Assembly (NCBI GenBank): GCA_002256395.1
Contig: NKJG01000001.1
Span: 682,001-746,000 of the forward strand
Source: Bacteroidetes bacterium B1(2017)
GTDB taxonomy: Bacteria > Bacteroidota > Bacteroidia > UKL13-3
Direction: 5' to 3'
DNA: 64,000 nucleotides
The notes under the pieces are model-generated. The model was not told the origin of the DNA and ran no database searches. It saw nothing but the letters and a program-made list of their open reading frames with translations. Shown here one piece after another: positions 38,363 to 47,409 of this stretch; position 1 is the stretch's first letter; every line of letters starts with the position of its first letter. Position numbers and translations under genes: made by a program.

Positions 38363-38402
38363 AAAAGGGCAGGTAATTCTTTCAAATTAACTGCCCTTTG
38401 GT
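38363..38402 (-). terminator. Rho-independent terminator of metH locus
   Basis: On the minus strand AAAGGGCAG...CTGCCCTTTTTT with an AT-rich stem extension, followed by more T. It ends the split methionine synthase transcript, 15 bases after the stop. Confidence 0.85.
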
Positions 38403-38416
38403 TTTGGAAATAGATA

Positions 38417-41092
38417 CTAATTTTCGTAACCTAAATTAGGAGACAACCATTTTTCGATATAGTCTATCGACTCGTTTTTACGTTTAGCGTAGTCTTCAAC
38501 TTGGTCTTTGCTAATTTTACCCACTGCAAAATATTTGCTTTCTGGATTGGCGAAATAAAAGCCGCTCACCGCTGCAGTTGGATACATCGCATAACTCTCT
38601 GTAAGGGTTATTCCTGTTGCATTTTGAGCATCTAATAGTTCAAACAATTTACGTTTTTCGGTATGATCTGGGCAAGCAGGATAACCAGGAGCAGGTCTAA
38701 TACTTTGGTACTTTTCTCTAATTATTTCCTCATCCGTTAAGCTCTCTCCTTTGGCAAATCCCCAATAGTCGGTTCGAACCAATTCATGCAATTTCTCTGC
38801 AAATGCCTCTGCCAATCTATCTGCTAAAGCTTTAATCATAATACTACTATAATCATCATGATCTTTTTCAAAAGCCTCTACAAGAGGTTCAATACCAATA
38901 CCTGCAGTAACAGCAAACATTCCCATATAATCTTGCTTGCCTAACTCTTTAGGAGCAACAAAATCGGCTAAACATAAATACGATTGATCAGCAGCCTTTT
39001 CATTTTGTTGGCGCAAAAAATTCATGGTTTGTGAAGAGCCATTTGGTAATTGTAGTTCCACATCATCGCCAACAGAATTAGCTTTATAAAAACCAAAAAC
39101 AGCCTTAGCTTGTAGCAATTTCTGACTAATAACCTTATCTAATAACGCATTGGCATCCTTAAATAATTTAGTTGCTTCGGTACCAACTATTTTATCTGTA
39201 AGTATAGCTGGGTATTTCCCTGCCAACTCCCAAGTAGAGAAGAAAGGAGTCCAATCAATACGTTTGCGCAACTCTTCAAGCGGATAATTTTCTAGGGTTT
39301 TATTTCCAAGAAAACTTGGTTCAACAATACTATCAAAACTAACATTCATTTTGTTCTTTCTAGCTTTAGCTATATCCACAAAATTCTTTTCGCTTCTACG
39401 GTTTTTATAATCAATTCTAAATTGTTCGTACTCTTCTTTAATACGTTTTGTGGTACCAGCTAATTGGTCTTTACTAATTAAACTTTGTGCTACTGGAACA
39501 CTTTTACTAGCATCTAACACATGTACAACTGGGCCACTATAAACAGGGTCAATTTTAACCGCAGTATGCGCCCTAGAAGTTGTTGCTCCACCAATAAGCA
39601 AAGGAATTTTCATTCCTAATCTTTCCATTTCTTTGGCCACATGAACCATTTCATCCAAACTCGGAGTAATTAATCCGCTCAGGCCAATTACATCAACCTT
39701 TTCACGAACCGCTGCTTCCAGTATTTTCTCAGCAGGAACCATTACCCCAATATCAATAATTTCGAAATTGTTACAGGCCATAACAACTCCCACAATATTC
39801 TTCCCAATATCATGCACATCGCCCTTAACGGTAGCCATTAAAATTTTGCCTTGTGAAGTACTTACATCACCAGCTAATTTCTTTTCTGCATCCATATAAG
39901 GCATTAGATATGCTACTGCCTTTTTCATTACACGAGCACTCTTAACAACTTGTGGTAAGAACATTTTTCCCGAACCAAATAAGTCGCCAACAATGTTCAT
40001 ACCTGCCATAAGAGGTCCTTCAATAACCTCTAGTGGACGAGCAAAAAGCTTGCGAGCTTCCTCTGTATCTTCATCAATAAATTCTACGATACCTTTAACC
40101 AATGCATGGCTCAAACGCTCGCCAACAGGGGCATTACGCCATTCTAAATCTAGAACTTTTTCTTTTCCTTTACCTTTTACTTTCTCTGCATATTCCAATA
40201 ATCGTTCGGTAGCATCGTCTCTTCTATCTAATAAAACATCTTCCACATGTTCTAGTAAATCTTTATCAATTTGGTTGTAAACTTCCAACTGACTAGGATT
40301 AACAATACCCATGGTCATACCATTTTGAATACCATGGTACAAAAATGCACCATGCATAGCCTCACGTACTTTATCGTTTCCACGGAAAGAGAAGGAAACA
40401 TTACTTACCCCGCCACTAATTTTAGCTCCAGGCAAATTTTCTGTTATCCATTTACTACCTCTAAAGAAATCAATGGCATTTCTTCTATGCTCTTCCATAC
40501 CAGTCGCTACAGGGAAAATATTTGGATCGAAGATGATATCACCTGCAGGAAAATGAACACGTTCAGTTAATATTCTATAGGCACGTTCAGCAATTTCAAT
40601 TCGGCGTTCGTAATTGTCGGCCTGACCCACCTCATCAAACAACATAACAATTACAGCAGCGCCAAAACGCTTCACAATTTTCGCTTGTCTAATAAACTCT
40701 TCTTCTCCACCTTTCATAGAGATTGAGTTAACAATACACTTCCCTTGAACGCATTTTAAACCTGCCTCAATTATCTCCCATTTAGAAGAGTCAATCATAA
40801 TTGGAACACGAGAGATATCTGGTTCAGAAGCAATCAAATTTAAGAATCGCACCATTGCTGCTTCGCCATCAATCATACCTTCATCCATATTGATGTCGAT
40901 TACTTGCGCACCGCCTTCAACTTGTTCTCTGGCAACGGCCAAAGCAGCTTCAAAGTTCTCTTCTTTAATAAGTCGAAGGAACATTTTTGAACCGGTAACA
41001 TTGGTTCGTTCACCAACGTTAACAAAGTTTGTATCTTTCGTAATTACCAGTGGTTCAAGGCCACTTAATCTTAATGTATAATCTTTGTTCAT
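38417..41092 (-). CDS. metH: Cobalamin-dependent methionine synthase, C-terminal part (split MetH)
   Basis: Carries the folate, cobalamin and reactivation modules of MetH; with the separate homocysteine module at 41592 it should make methionine from homocysteine and methyl-tetrahydrofolate. Order: pterin-binding domain (about 15-290, [23 protein letters not shown]), B12 cap, B12-binding domain with [10 protein letters not shown] (His ligand near 425) and [14 protein letters not shown], and the AdoMet activation domain with [15 protein letters not shown] near the end. The open frame continues to 41149 through a repeat; the ATG at 41092 (MNKDYTL) is chosen because the upstream 19 codons are repeat-derived. 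MetH is commonly split this way in Bacteroidota. Confidence 0.93.
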   Translation of the reverse strand: MNKDYTLRLSGLEPLVITKDTNFVNVGERTNVTGSKMFLRLIKEENFEAALAVAREQVEGGAQVIDINMDEGMIDGEAAMVRFLNLIASEPDISRVPIMIDSSKWEIIEAGLKCVQGKCIVNSISMKGGEEEFIRQAKIVKRFGAAVIVMLFDEVGQADNYERRIEIAERAYRILTERVHFPAGDIIFDPNIFPVATGMEEHRRNAIDFFRGSKWITENLPGAKISGGVSNVSFSFRGNDKVREAMHGAFLYHGIQNGMTMGIVNPSQLEVYNQIDKDLLEHVEDVLLDRRDDATERLLEYAEKVKGKGKEKVLDLEWRNAPVGERLSHALVKGIVEFIDEDTEEARKLFARPLEVIEGPLMAGMNIVGDLFGSGKMFLPQVVKSARVMKKAVAYLMPYMDAEKKLAGDVSTSQGKILMATVKGDVHDIGKNIVGVVMACNNFEIIDIGVMVPAEKILEAAVREKVDVIGLSGLITPSLDEMVHVAKEMERLGMKIPLLIGGATTSRAHTAVKIDPVYSGPVVHVLDASKSVPVAQSLISKDQLAGTTKRIKEEYEQFRIDYKNRRSEKNFVDIAKARKNKMNVSFDSIVEPSFLGNKTLENYPLEELRKRIDWTPFFSTWELAGKYPAILTDKIVGTEATKLFKDANALLDKVISQKLLQAKAVFGFYKANSVGDDVELQLPNGSSQTMNFLRQQNEKAADQSYLCLADFVAPKELGKQDYMGMFAVTAGIGIEPLVEAFEKDHDDYSSIMIKALADRLAEAFAEKLHELVRTDYWGFAKGESLTDEEIIREKYQSIRPAPGYPACPDHTEKRKLFELLDAQNATGITLTESYAMYPTAAVSGFYFANPESKYFAVGKISKDQVEDYAKRKNESIDYIEKWLSPNLGYEN

Positions 41093-41116
41093 TGTTATTT
41101 CTTGCTTATAGCATAA

Positions 41117-41148
41117 GGCCTCTGGCAACTGGCTTCTGGCCACTGGCA
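41117..41148. repeat. Inverted repeat, left arm (CTGGCTTCTGGC family)
   Basis: A chain of CTGGC words: GGCCTCTGGCAACTGGC then TTCTGGCCACTGGCA. It is matched in inverse orientation at 41583-41613. It lies in the gap between the four-helix-bundle gene and the MetH C-terminal gene and would be read as an N-terminal extension ([10 protein letters not shown]) of the latter. Confidence 0.75.
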
Positions 41149-41169
41149 TATTTTCAGAGTTTATACTTC

Positions 41170-41535
41170 CTATAATTTATTGTCTTGTTTAATTTTCAAA
41201 ATCAAATTATTTATTTGTTTTTGAATTTTGTTTATTTCAGTTAAAACCAACTTAGATTCCATCTCATTTACAAATTCTAATTCAACACAAAGGATTATTT
41301 GGGTTTCCAATTCAAAAGATGAACCAATAGCAATTTCCAAAAATCGTTTAAATTCGATATCACTATTTCTACCAGTTCCTTCAGCTATGTTTGAGGGTAT
41401 TGAAATTGCTGCTCTTGACATTTGAGACACCAAACCAAACTTTTCTTGGTTAGGTAAACTTGATGAAATAGCATAAACTTGTTTTACCAATTTCATACTA
41501 TCCTTCCAAACATCATATTTTTTAAAGTCCCTCAT
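41170..41535 (-). CDS. Four-helix-bundle protein (S23/IVP-like)
   Basis: 121-residue all-helical protein beginning [21 protein letters not shown], with [20 protein letters not shown] (residues about 38-57) and the [20 protein letters not shown] segment: the signatures of the 23S rRNA intervening-sequence protein / four-helix-bundle family. Members occur singly across Bacteroidota; their function is not established. Oddly, it lies between the two halves of methionine synthase in the same direction, inside inverted repeats, so it is likely an insertion that is carried on the metH transcript. Confidence 0.9.
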   Translation of the reverse strand: MRDFKKYDVWKDSMKLVKQVYAISSSLPNQEKFGLVSQMSRAAISIPSNIAEGTGRNSDIEFKRFLEIAIGSSFELETQIILCVELEFVNEMESKLVLTEINKIQKQINNLILKIKQDNKL

Positions 41536-41582
41536 AGTTTATTGCCTTTTAGAGCTAGCTATTCTTTACTTAATTTCTGAAT

Positions 41583-41613
41583 TGCCAGGAGCTAGAGGCC
41601 AGAAGCCAGAGGC
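41583..41613. repeat. Inverted repeat, right arm, encoding MetH1 tail
   Basis: TGCCAGGAGCTAGAGGCC then AGAAGCCAGAGGC, the reverse complement (imperfect) of 41117-41148. It supplies the last seven or so codons (PLASGL) and the TAG stop of the homocysteine-methyltransferase half, indicating that the repeat entered at the 3' end of that gene. Confidence 0.75.
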
Positions 41614-42596
41614 TTTCTTGGTTCATAATTGGCTGCCATATCTGCTATTGCTTTTATATGGTCAGGTGTAGTTCCGCAGCATCCACCGAGGATATTTACT
41701 AGTCCTTCTTTACAAAACTCTTCTACCTGTTTAGCCATGGCATTTGGAGATTCGTCGTATTGACCAAATTCATTTGGCAAGCCAGCATTTGGATAAGCGC
41801 TTACATAAAAAGGAGCATTGGCATTTAAGACTTGTAAATAAGGACGCAAGGCACTAGCTCCTAAAGCACAGTTTAAGCCAATACTTAATAGTGGCATATG
41901 TTGCATACTAATTAAAAATGCCTCAGTGGTTTGACCCGATAAAGTTCTCCCAGAAGCATCTGTAATTGTACCCGAAATCATTACTGGATAGTGCTTACCA
42001 ATTTCTTCGAAAAGCTCATCCACGGCGAATAGCGCGGCTTTTGCATTAAGGGTATCAAATATAGTTTCAATTAATATAACATCTACCCCTCCTTCTACCA
42101 ATTTCCTAGCTTGTTGTTTATAGGCGCTCACTAATTCATCAAAGGTAACAGCTCTATATCCTGGGTCGTTTACATCCGGACTAATAGATAAAGTTCTATT
42201 TGTAGGACCCATAGCACCTGCCACAAAGCGAGGTTTAGCTGGGTTCAAGGCAGTAACTTCATCTGCCACCTCACGGGCAATTTTAGCACTTTCATAATTA
42301 ATCATATCTACCCATTCCTGACCCAAATCGTAATCGGCTTGCGCAATAACGGTTCCACTAAAGGTATTTGTTTCAATGATATCAGCACCAGCATCAAAGT
42401 ATTGACGGTGGATAGCTTTAATAACATCTGGGCGAGTAAAGGATAATAGATCATTATTGCCCTTTAGGGGTTTGCCATGATTCTTTAAAGCATCATTTCT
42501 AAAATCATCTTCTTCCAGCTTATATCGCTGAATCATGGTACCCATGGCACCATCTAGGATGAGAATTCGTTGGTTTAATAATTCGCGTATGTTCAT
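41592..42596 (-). CDS. Homocysteine methyltransferase module of split MetH
   Basis: 334-residue N-terminal (homocysteine-binding) domain of cobalamin-dependent methionine synthase. Start [19 protein letters not shown], the [11 protein letters not shown] strand, and the three zinc-ligand cysteines (GLNCALGA and the [10 protein letters not shown] pair) are all present. The open frame extends to 42635 through a repeat ([11 protein letters not shown]), so the ATG at 42596 is taken. The last residues come from another copy of the same repeat. A SAM-I riboswitch lies about 150 bases upstream, so this gene, the four-helix-bundle gene and the MetH C-terminal gene are probably one SAM-repressed unit. 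Confidence 0.93.
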   Translation of the reverse strand: MNIRELLNQRILILDGAMGTMIQRYKLEEDDFRNDALKNHGKPLKGNNDLLSFTRPDVIKAIHRQYFDAGADIIETNTFSGTVIAQADYDLGQEWVDMINYESAKIAREVADEVTALNPAKPRFVAGAMGPTNRTLSISPDVNDPGYRAVTFDELVSAYKQQARKLVEGGVDVILIETIFDTLNAKAALFAVDELFEEIGKHYPVMISGTITDASGRTLSGQTTEAFLISMQHMPLLSIGLNCALGASALRPYLQVLNANAPFYVSAYPNAGLPNEFGQYDESPNAMAKQVEEFCKEGLVNILGGCCGTTPDHIKAIADMAANYEPRKPLASGL

Positions 42597-42608
42597 ATTT
42601 TTACTTAT

Positions 42609-42687
42609 TGGCATCTGGCTTCTGGCTACTAGCATCTGGCAAAAGATATAATTTGTTAGAGGCTAAAGGCTAGATGCCAGAAGCTGA
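42609..42687. repeat. Inverted-repeat pair without a gene (CTGGC family)
   Basis: Left arm TGGCATCTGGCTTCTGGC plus TACTAGCATCTGGC (42609-42640), a 17-base AT-rich spacer, and right arm AGAGGCTAAAGGC plus TAGATGCCAGAAGCT (42658-42685). It is the same family as the arms around the four-helix-bundle gene but holds no gene. It sits in the metH leader, between the SAM riboswitch and the start codon. Confidence 0.65.
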
Positions 42688-42748
42688 TTTTACTTCTCAC
42701 AAAAAGTTAGTGCTGTTTCGTGTTTGAGAGCTCAATTGAGCATTCATT

Positions 42749-42860
42749 CACTTATCAGCATCCGAAGGGAACCTTCGAAATAGGTATTGGCACTATCTGC
42801 TATATAGCTGACTTGCCAAGACATCATAGGGCCTATTCCCTCCGTCTTTCTGGATAAGTG
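42749..42860 (-). promoter_or_regulatory. SAM-I (S-box) riboswitch
   Basis: Read on the minus strand: closing stem CACTTATC (42853-42860) with GATAAGTG (42749-42756); then CCAGAAAGACGGAGGGA, AATAGGCCCTATGATGTC, TTGGCAAGT, a P3-type arm, GTGCCAATACC, the P4 hairpin GAAGGTTCCCTTC, and GATGCTGATAAG. These are the conserved S-box blocks (AGA...GGAGGGA, GGCCC-ATGA, GGCAA, GTGCCAA). It precedes the split metH genes. A small GCTCAATTGAGC hairpin (42730-42741) follows, but without a T-run, so the expression platform is unclear. Confidence 0.92.
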
Positions 42861-42954
42861 GTGCAAATGTAATAAAACAAAAGTAAATCACACAAGAAGT
42901 TTTAGTTTATAATTCAGGCTATTGTAAAAAAACTAGTGCGTAAGGACCAAAAGC

Positions 42955-42990
42955 AAAAAAGGCCCTTACGGTTAGGTAAGAGCCTTTTTG
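42955..42990 (-). terminator. Rho-independent terminator
   Basis: AAAAAAGGCCCTTAC / GTAAGAGCCTTTTT with one mismatch. T-runs occur on both strands; it follows the stop of the leftward S41 peptidase by 14 bases. Confidence 0.83.
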
Positions 42991-43003
42991 AGTATGAATC
43001 AAA

Positions 43004-44011
43004 CTATTTGTTTATTTCAAGAATTGCTGCTTCTATTACTGCGTCTTTGTTAGAATCGGAAGGATTTATAAATGAAATTACGTCAGGTGGAACTCCATTT
43101 TCAAAATTTGAACCATCTAAATCGCGGGTACTTGTAACCGAAAAACGGTAGGTCCAACCATTAGGTAATTGACCGCCATTAGGTAAGCCCATGCCACCGC
43201 CGGTAGTATCACCCATTATTACGGCATGTGGAACGTTGCGCATGGCTAAGGTAAAATGAGATCCAGAACTAAAGGTTCCTCGATCGGTTAAAATGTATAT
43301 TTTCTTGGTATAGGTTTTACCATTAGGTTCTGCAAAGGCATTGGCAGGACCTTCAAAATCGTTTCTACCAGGACCATTTTTGGTAAAGGTTTGATAGCAA
43401 AGTGTTTTTTCAGAAATAAGGTGTGAAACCATTTTCCATAAATCGCTTACAGCTCCCCCTCCATTTTGCCTAACATCAATAATTAAACCTTTGGTATTTT
43501 GGTATCTATCTATAATAAAATCCAATTGATCATCGGTAACGGTTCCTGGAAATTCTTTGAACCGAATATATCCAACAGTTCCATTTCCAACAAAGTTATG
43601 TAAAAAAGGGCCTGTTGAATATCCATTAACACCGTCTGCTTTAAGGTAGAATTCATCTACAATACGCTCATTAATATTGTTGATGCCTTTAAAATTGAAA
43701 TGGTAATTAGAGATATTAAAATTAGATACCAAATTAACATGGCCATCTTTCAAGTCGTTCATCATATTGGCCAATTCAGTAAAAAGTGCCTCCTTAGTCA
43801 TTCCATCATTAATTCTAGCTTTATAATAGGCATGACGTTCGTCCCAATTAATGTTTTTATAATCCATGAATGCATATTTGGTATTGCATTGGTTCCACAG
43901 ATATTCAAAGTTTTCTGTTGGACTAGTTGACTTTATTTCTTTATCAAAAAAAGCCTTTTCGCAGGATGAAAAAGTTAATACAAGTGCGATTGAGTATAGT
44001 ATATGTTTCAT
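43004..44011 (-). CDS. S41 family peptidase lipoprotein
   Basis: 335 residues. Lipoprotein signal MKHILYSIALVLTFSSC; then an N-terminal helical region and the tail-specific-protease fold. GTVGYIRFKEFPG, LIIDVRQNGGGAVSDLW, and the catalytic-Ser segment TDRGTFSSGSHF are visible, with GDTTGGGMGLPNG following. A PDZ domain is not obvious, so it resembles the short Bacteroidota S41 lipoproteins. Substrate unknown; periplasmic or surface protein processing. The gene upstream, 5 bases away, encodes another envelope protein. Confidence 0.88.
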   Translation of the reverse strand: MKHILYSIALVLTFSSCEKAFFDKEIKSTSPTENFEYLWNQCNTKYAFMDYKNINWDERHAYYKARINDGMTKEALFTELANMMNDLKDGHVNLVSNFNISNYHFNFKGINNINERIVDEFYLKADGVNGYSTGPFLHNFVGNGTVGYIRFKEFPGTVTDDQLDFIIDRYQNTKGLIIDVRQNGGGAVSDLWKMVSHLISEKTLCYQTFTKNGPGRNDFEGPANAFAEPNGKTYTKKIYILTDRGTFSSGSHFTLAMRNVPHAVIMGDTTGGGMGLPNGGQLPNGWTYRFSVTSTRDLDGSNFENGVPPDVISFINPSDSNKDAVIEAAILEINK

Positions 44012-44016
44012 ACCTA

Positions 44017-44868
44017 TTATCTAAATTTTATGTTTAAGGACACTAAAAGGTAATTATTTGCTAATTGCATACGATCTTGTTTGTCCTTGCCTGTCATCAT
44101 AGCGTCCCAGATATAGGAATATTTAAGAGAATTGTTTCCAAAAATAGTATGCTCATAGTTTAATCGAGAACTCATTCTAAAACCGGAAAACAAATTCAAA
44201 TTGTGGCTCCCAAAAAGCTTGGCTCCATTGTATACTGCTGTACTATTGGAATAAATAAAATTGTTTCTATAGGTGGCATTTAGTATACCACAATCTATTT
44301 GATAGCTAATCTTTCTATCCTTTGGTTTAATCTTAATAAACCATATTCTTTTGGTATTTAAATTAGAAATATTTTTTGAGATTTTTACTGACCCCATCAC
44401 ATTAAAAAACATATCAAATCCAAACTGATTATTTAAAAGAGATTCATTTATTCTCATCAGCTCAGTCATGTCAATTGATCCACCCACTTTGAGATTATAT
44501 AATTTATTGCTAAAAGCGTTTACTTGATACAATCGTGAATGGCGAATAGAAACATTTGAAATACCACTTGAAGCAGATGAAATTCTGTTATAGTTCATAA
44601 AGTAATTTCCAAAAGAGTAAAAACCTGTATAGGTAATTTCTCTTTTGACAGTTTCCTTTCGAAGGCCTATGTAAAAAGCCATTAAGGAACCTTTGTAATA
44701 AAGTGGAGAGGTTCCAAAATCAATAAATTTCGAACTGTTTATTCCAGCAGCAAGGTCAAGAAAAACAGGCATTGTTTTTCTGTATTTCACTTTTTGGGAC
44801 TGACTTTCCTGCCCAAAAGCATTACAAAATGACAAACAAAGTGCTAAATGAATGAGAAGTTTATGCAT
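44017..44868 (-). CDS. Hypothetical secreted, probable beta-rich protein
   Basis: 283 residues with a signal peptide (MHKLLIHLALCLSFCNAFGQ). The remainder has alternating hydrophobic/aromatic strands (GSLMAFYIGLRKE, YTGFYSFGNYFMNYN, HNLNLFSGFRMSSRLNYE) and ends NNYLLVSLNIKFR, a pattern seen in outer-membrane barrels. No family recognised. Five bases before the S41 peptidase start, so co-transcribed. Confidence 0.7.
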   Translation of the reverse strand: MHKLLIHLALCLSFCNAFGQESQSQKVKYRKTMPVFLDLAAGINSSKFIDFGTSPLYYKGSLMAFYIGLRKETVKREITYTGFYSFGNYFMNYNRISSASSGISNVSIRHSRLYQVNAFSNKLYNLKVGGSIDMTELMRINESLLNNQFGFDMFFNVMGSVKISKNISNLNTKRIWFIKIKPKDRKISYQIDCGILNATYRNNFIYSNSTAVYNGAKLFGSHNLNLFSGFRMSSRLNYEHTIFGNNSLKYSYIWDAMMTGKDKQDRMQLANNYLLVSLNIKFR

Positions 44869-45009
44869 ACTTATAACTAGTGGTTAGGTTAAATTTGTAC
44901 CTTATGATGAAATTTAAATTAATGTAAGATAGCAAAAAAAAGGCTCATAATTTTAAAAATTTAATCTTTCCATCAAGCAAATTGGATTGAATTGTAAAGA
45001 AAAAAATAA

Positions 45010-45025
45010 TTTGGTTCGAACCAAA
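45010..45025. promoter_or_regulatory. GGTTCGAACC-centred palindrome in divergent region
   Basis: A 16-bp perfect palindrome, TTTGGTTCGAACCAAA, lies about 140 bases upstream of the helicase start and of similar distance to the leftward gene at 44868. It repeats the arrangement at 1676-1693. The rest of the 309-base gap holds only AT-rich DNA and the helicase promoter. Confidence 0.4.
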
Positions 45026-45146
45026 ACAGGGAAAGGTATCACTGAAATTGGGGATAAGCGGTGTATAAGCCCATTGAAAGCCAGAGGTAAAAAGTATTAA
45101 ACCAACAATAATTCAGCACGTTAGCTGAAAATCCAAATATTAGCCC

Positions 45147-45154
45147 TACCTTTG
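45147..45154 (+). promoter_or_regulatory. TAnnTTTG promoter box of the helicase gene
   Basis: TACCTTTG, 23 bases before the TTG start at 45178, giving a predicted leader of some 15-18 bases. Confidence 0.5.
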
Positions 45155-45177
45155 CGGCTCAATTTTAATAAAGTACT

Positions 45178-47085
45178 TTGAAAAATTTTAGTGAACTAGG
45201 CGTCGAGCAGTCCCTCTTGAATGCGATTCAAGAACTGGGTTTTGAGAACCCAACGCCTATACAGGAGCAGACAATCCCTGTATTTTTAGAAACCGGACGC
45301 GACATTTTAGGTTTAGCCCAGACGGGCACCGGAAAAACAGCGGCATTTGGCTTGCCTATTCTGCAGTTAATTAACCCTTCTGCAAGGCATATCCAATCTT
45401 TGGTTATTTGTCCAACACGCGAACTCTGCATGCAGATATCACGCGACTTAGCTAGTTACAGCAAACACAAACCAGGCATTAATGTAGTTGCCGTTTATGG
45501 TGGGGCCAGTATTGAAGGCCAAATTAGAGACATTAAACGTGGAGCGCATATTATTGTAGCTACTCCAGGTAGATTAATGGATTTAATGAAACGTAAAGCC
45601 ATTAACATTAACGAAGTAAATTTTGTAGTGTTAGATGAGGCTGATGAAATGCTTAACATGGGATTTGAAGAAGATGTAGAATACATCTTGGGTCATACAC
45701 CAGCCGAAAAACGCGTATGTTTATTTAGTGCAACTATGCCTAAAGCCATTCGTAATATTGGTAACAGGTATATGAATGATCCTGTTGAAATTAGTGTAGG
45801 AAAATCAAATTCTGGTAATGTAAACATTACCCATCAATATGCTACCGTGCATGCAAAAGATAAATATGCAGCCCTAAAGCGTTTTGTAGATTTTAACTCC
45901 GAAGACATTTATGCGATTATCTTTTGTACCACTAGAATGGAAACTCAAGATATTAGCGATAAGCTTATCAAAGATGGTTACAATGCCGATTGTTTGCATG
46001 GCGATTTAAGCCAAGCGCAACGCGAAAAAGTAATGAGTCGTTTTCGTCACCATGCCATTAAAATTTTATTGGCCACAGACGTAGCAGCTCGTGGTATTGA
46101 CGTTAGCGGTTTAACACACGTAATCCATTACCATTTACCTGATGATATTGAAAACTATACACATAGAAGTGGTAGAACAGGTAGAGCAGGTAAATTAGGA
46201 GTTTCTTTTACCCTATTGCACATGCGTGAAGGTGGAAGATTGAAGGACATTGAGCGCATGAGTAATGTGAAGTTTGAAAAGGTTCTTATTCCTAGTGCGC
46301 AAGACGTAAGAGATAAGAAATTATTAGCCTTTACAGATACCATTATTAATACCGAGATTGAAGATGGTGTTTTTGATGCACATGTAATGAAAGGCATTGA
46401 AAGCTTAATGCAGTTAGAGAAAGAAGAGTTATTGAAAAAATTCTTATCGTTAGAATTGCGCAGATTCTCTGTTGATTTTGCAAATGCTCCTGACTTAAAT
46501 GTTCAAGGTGGCGATAGACAAGGCGGACGTGAAGGCGGACGTGAAGGTGGACGCGAAAGAGGAGGCAGAAGCGGTGAACAACGTATTTTTGTTAGCTTAG
46601 GTAAAAAAGACGGATTTGATATCCGTAGCTTTAAAGACTGGGTTGCTGATTCGGCAAATATTTCTTGGAAAGATTTGCATGTTGATGTAAGTGGTGTTTA
46701 CAGTTTTGTGGATGCTAAAGACGAACATGTTCCTTCTATTATTAAAGCCTTAAATGGCATGACTTACAAAGAACGTCCAGTGCGTGCAGAAGTAAGTGGA
46801 GATAGAAGAAGTAGCGGTTCATCTGAAGGTGGAGAAAGAAGATCGTATGGTGGCGGTGACAGAGGTGGTGATAGAGGCGGCAGAAGAAGCGGCGGATCAT
46901 CAGAAGGTGGAGGCAGATCATACGGCGGTGGCGAAAGAAGAGTAAGAGAAAGATCAGGCGGAGGCTTTGGCGGAGGCAGATCTGAAGGTGGATTTAGAGG
47001 CGGAAGCAGAAGTAGTGATAGTCGCGGTGGTGGCGAAAGCCGCGGTGGCGAAAGAAGCTCTAGACCAAAACGTAGAAACGACTGA
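45178..47085 (+). CDS. DEAD-box RNA helicase with DbpA-like and RGG tail
   Basis: 635 residues. Q motif (FENPTPIQEQTIP), motif I AQTGTGKTAA, PTRELCMQ, motif II DEADEML, SAT, and motif VI HRSGRTGRAGK are all intact. Residues about 475-545 form a DbpA/CsdA-type RNA-binding domain (QRIFVSLGKKDGFDIRSFKDWV). The last 90 residues are an Arg/Gly/Ser low-complexity tail (RGG-like), and a second RGG patch (GGREGGREGGRERGG) comes before the DbpA domain. The roles expected are ribosome assembly and cold adaptation. TTG start; a terminator follows at 47219. Confidence 0.93.
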   Translation: MKNFSELGVEQSLLNAIQELGFENPTPIQEQTIPVFLETGRDILGLAQTGTGKTAAFGLPILQLINPSARHIQSLVICPTRELCMQISRDLASYSKHKPGINVVAVYGGASIEGQIRDIKRGAHIIVATPGRLMDLMKRKAININEVNFVVLDEADEMLNMGFEEDVEYILGHTPAEKRVCLFSATMPKAIRNIGNRYMNDPVEISVGKSNSGNVNITHQYATVHAKDKYAALKRFVDFNSEDIYAIIFCTTRMETQDISDKLIKDGYNADCLHGDLSQAQREKVMSRFRHHAIKILLATDVAARGIDVSGLTHVIHYHLPDDIENYTHRSGRTGRAGKLGVSFTLLHMREGGRLKDIERMSNVKFEKVLIPSAQDVRDKKLLAFTDTIINTEIEDGVFDAHVMKGIESLMQLEKEELLKKFLSLELRRFSVDFANAPDLNVQGGDRQGGREGGREGGRERGGRSGEQRIFVSLGKKDGFDIRSFKDWVADSANISWKDLHVDVSGVYSFVDAKDEHVPSIIKALNGMTYKERPVRAEVSGDRRSSGSSEGGERRSYGGGDRGGDRGGRRSGGSSEGGGRSYGGGERRVRERSGGGFGGGRSEGGFRGGSRSSDSRGGGESRGGERSSRPKRRND

Positions 47086-47218
47086 ATGACGTTGATGGGA
47101 GATAAGTAAGGAATAGTAGTTAGTTTGTCGCTGGTTTCTGGTAGCTGGTTTTATCAGTTTCGGAAAACCAAACTCAATTATTTACTAAATTACTTTCAAC
47201 TTTCAGAATATCAAATTA

Positions 47219-47252
47219 AAAACCCGGAACAGCATTGTTTCGGGTTTTTTTG
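47219..47252 (+). terminator. Rho-independent terminator
   Basis: AAACCCGGAACA-gcat-TGTTTCGGGTTTTTTT. It ends the helicase transcript 135 bases after its stop codon. Confidence 0.85.
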
Positions 47253-47294
47253 TGGGTTGAACCGAGATTATTTTGGCAAAATTAACTTATCAAC

Positions 47295-47368
47295 TGACGG
47301 AATTTAATTGAATTCCGTCAGTTATGTGACGGTATTTAACTGAATTCCGTCAGTTGTGTAACGGAATT
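47295..47368. promoter_or_regulatory. Five-site, 16-bp-phased alternating operator-like array
   Basis: Half-sites TGACGGAATT and its complement AATTCCGTCA alternate at 47295 (+), 47311 (-), 47327 (+, one change), 47343 (-) and 47359 (+, one change). Every step is exactly 16 bases, so the direct period is 32 bases. The array ends 14 bases before the promoter box of the second COG1373 gene. It looks like a cooperative binding site, or a 32-bp tandem repeat with an internal palindrome. No regulator gene is adjacent apart from the ATPase itself. Confidence 0.65.
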
Positions 47369-47382
47369 CATGTTTTTCCTCT

Positions 47383-47390
47383 TACATTTG
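47383..47390 (+). promoter_or_regulatory. TAnnTTTG promoter box of second COG1373 gene
   Basis: TACATTTG, 19 bases before the ATG at 47410; the phased half-site array covers the region immediately upstream. Confidence 0.5.
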
Positions 47391-47409
47391 TGTTCTAATA
47401 GTAGGTGAA

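Noticed and set aside
41093..41149. N-terminal extension of the MetH C-terminal gene ([10 protein letters not shown])
   Set aside because: It is translated repeat sequence; the domain begins at the ATG at 41092, and the same pseudo-peptide appears before the other MetH half.
47295..47368. CRISPR-like array upstream of the second COG1373 gene
   Set aside because: The intervals between half-sites are 6 bases and partly conserved, too short for spacers; alternate orientation fits an operator better.
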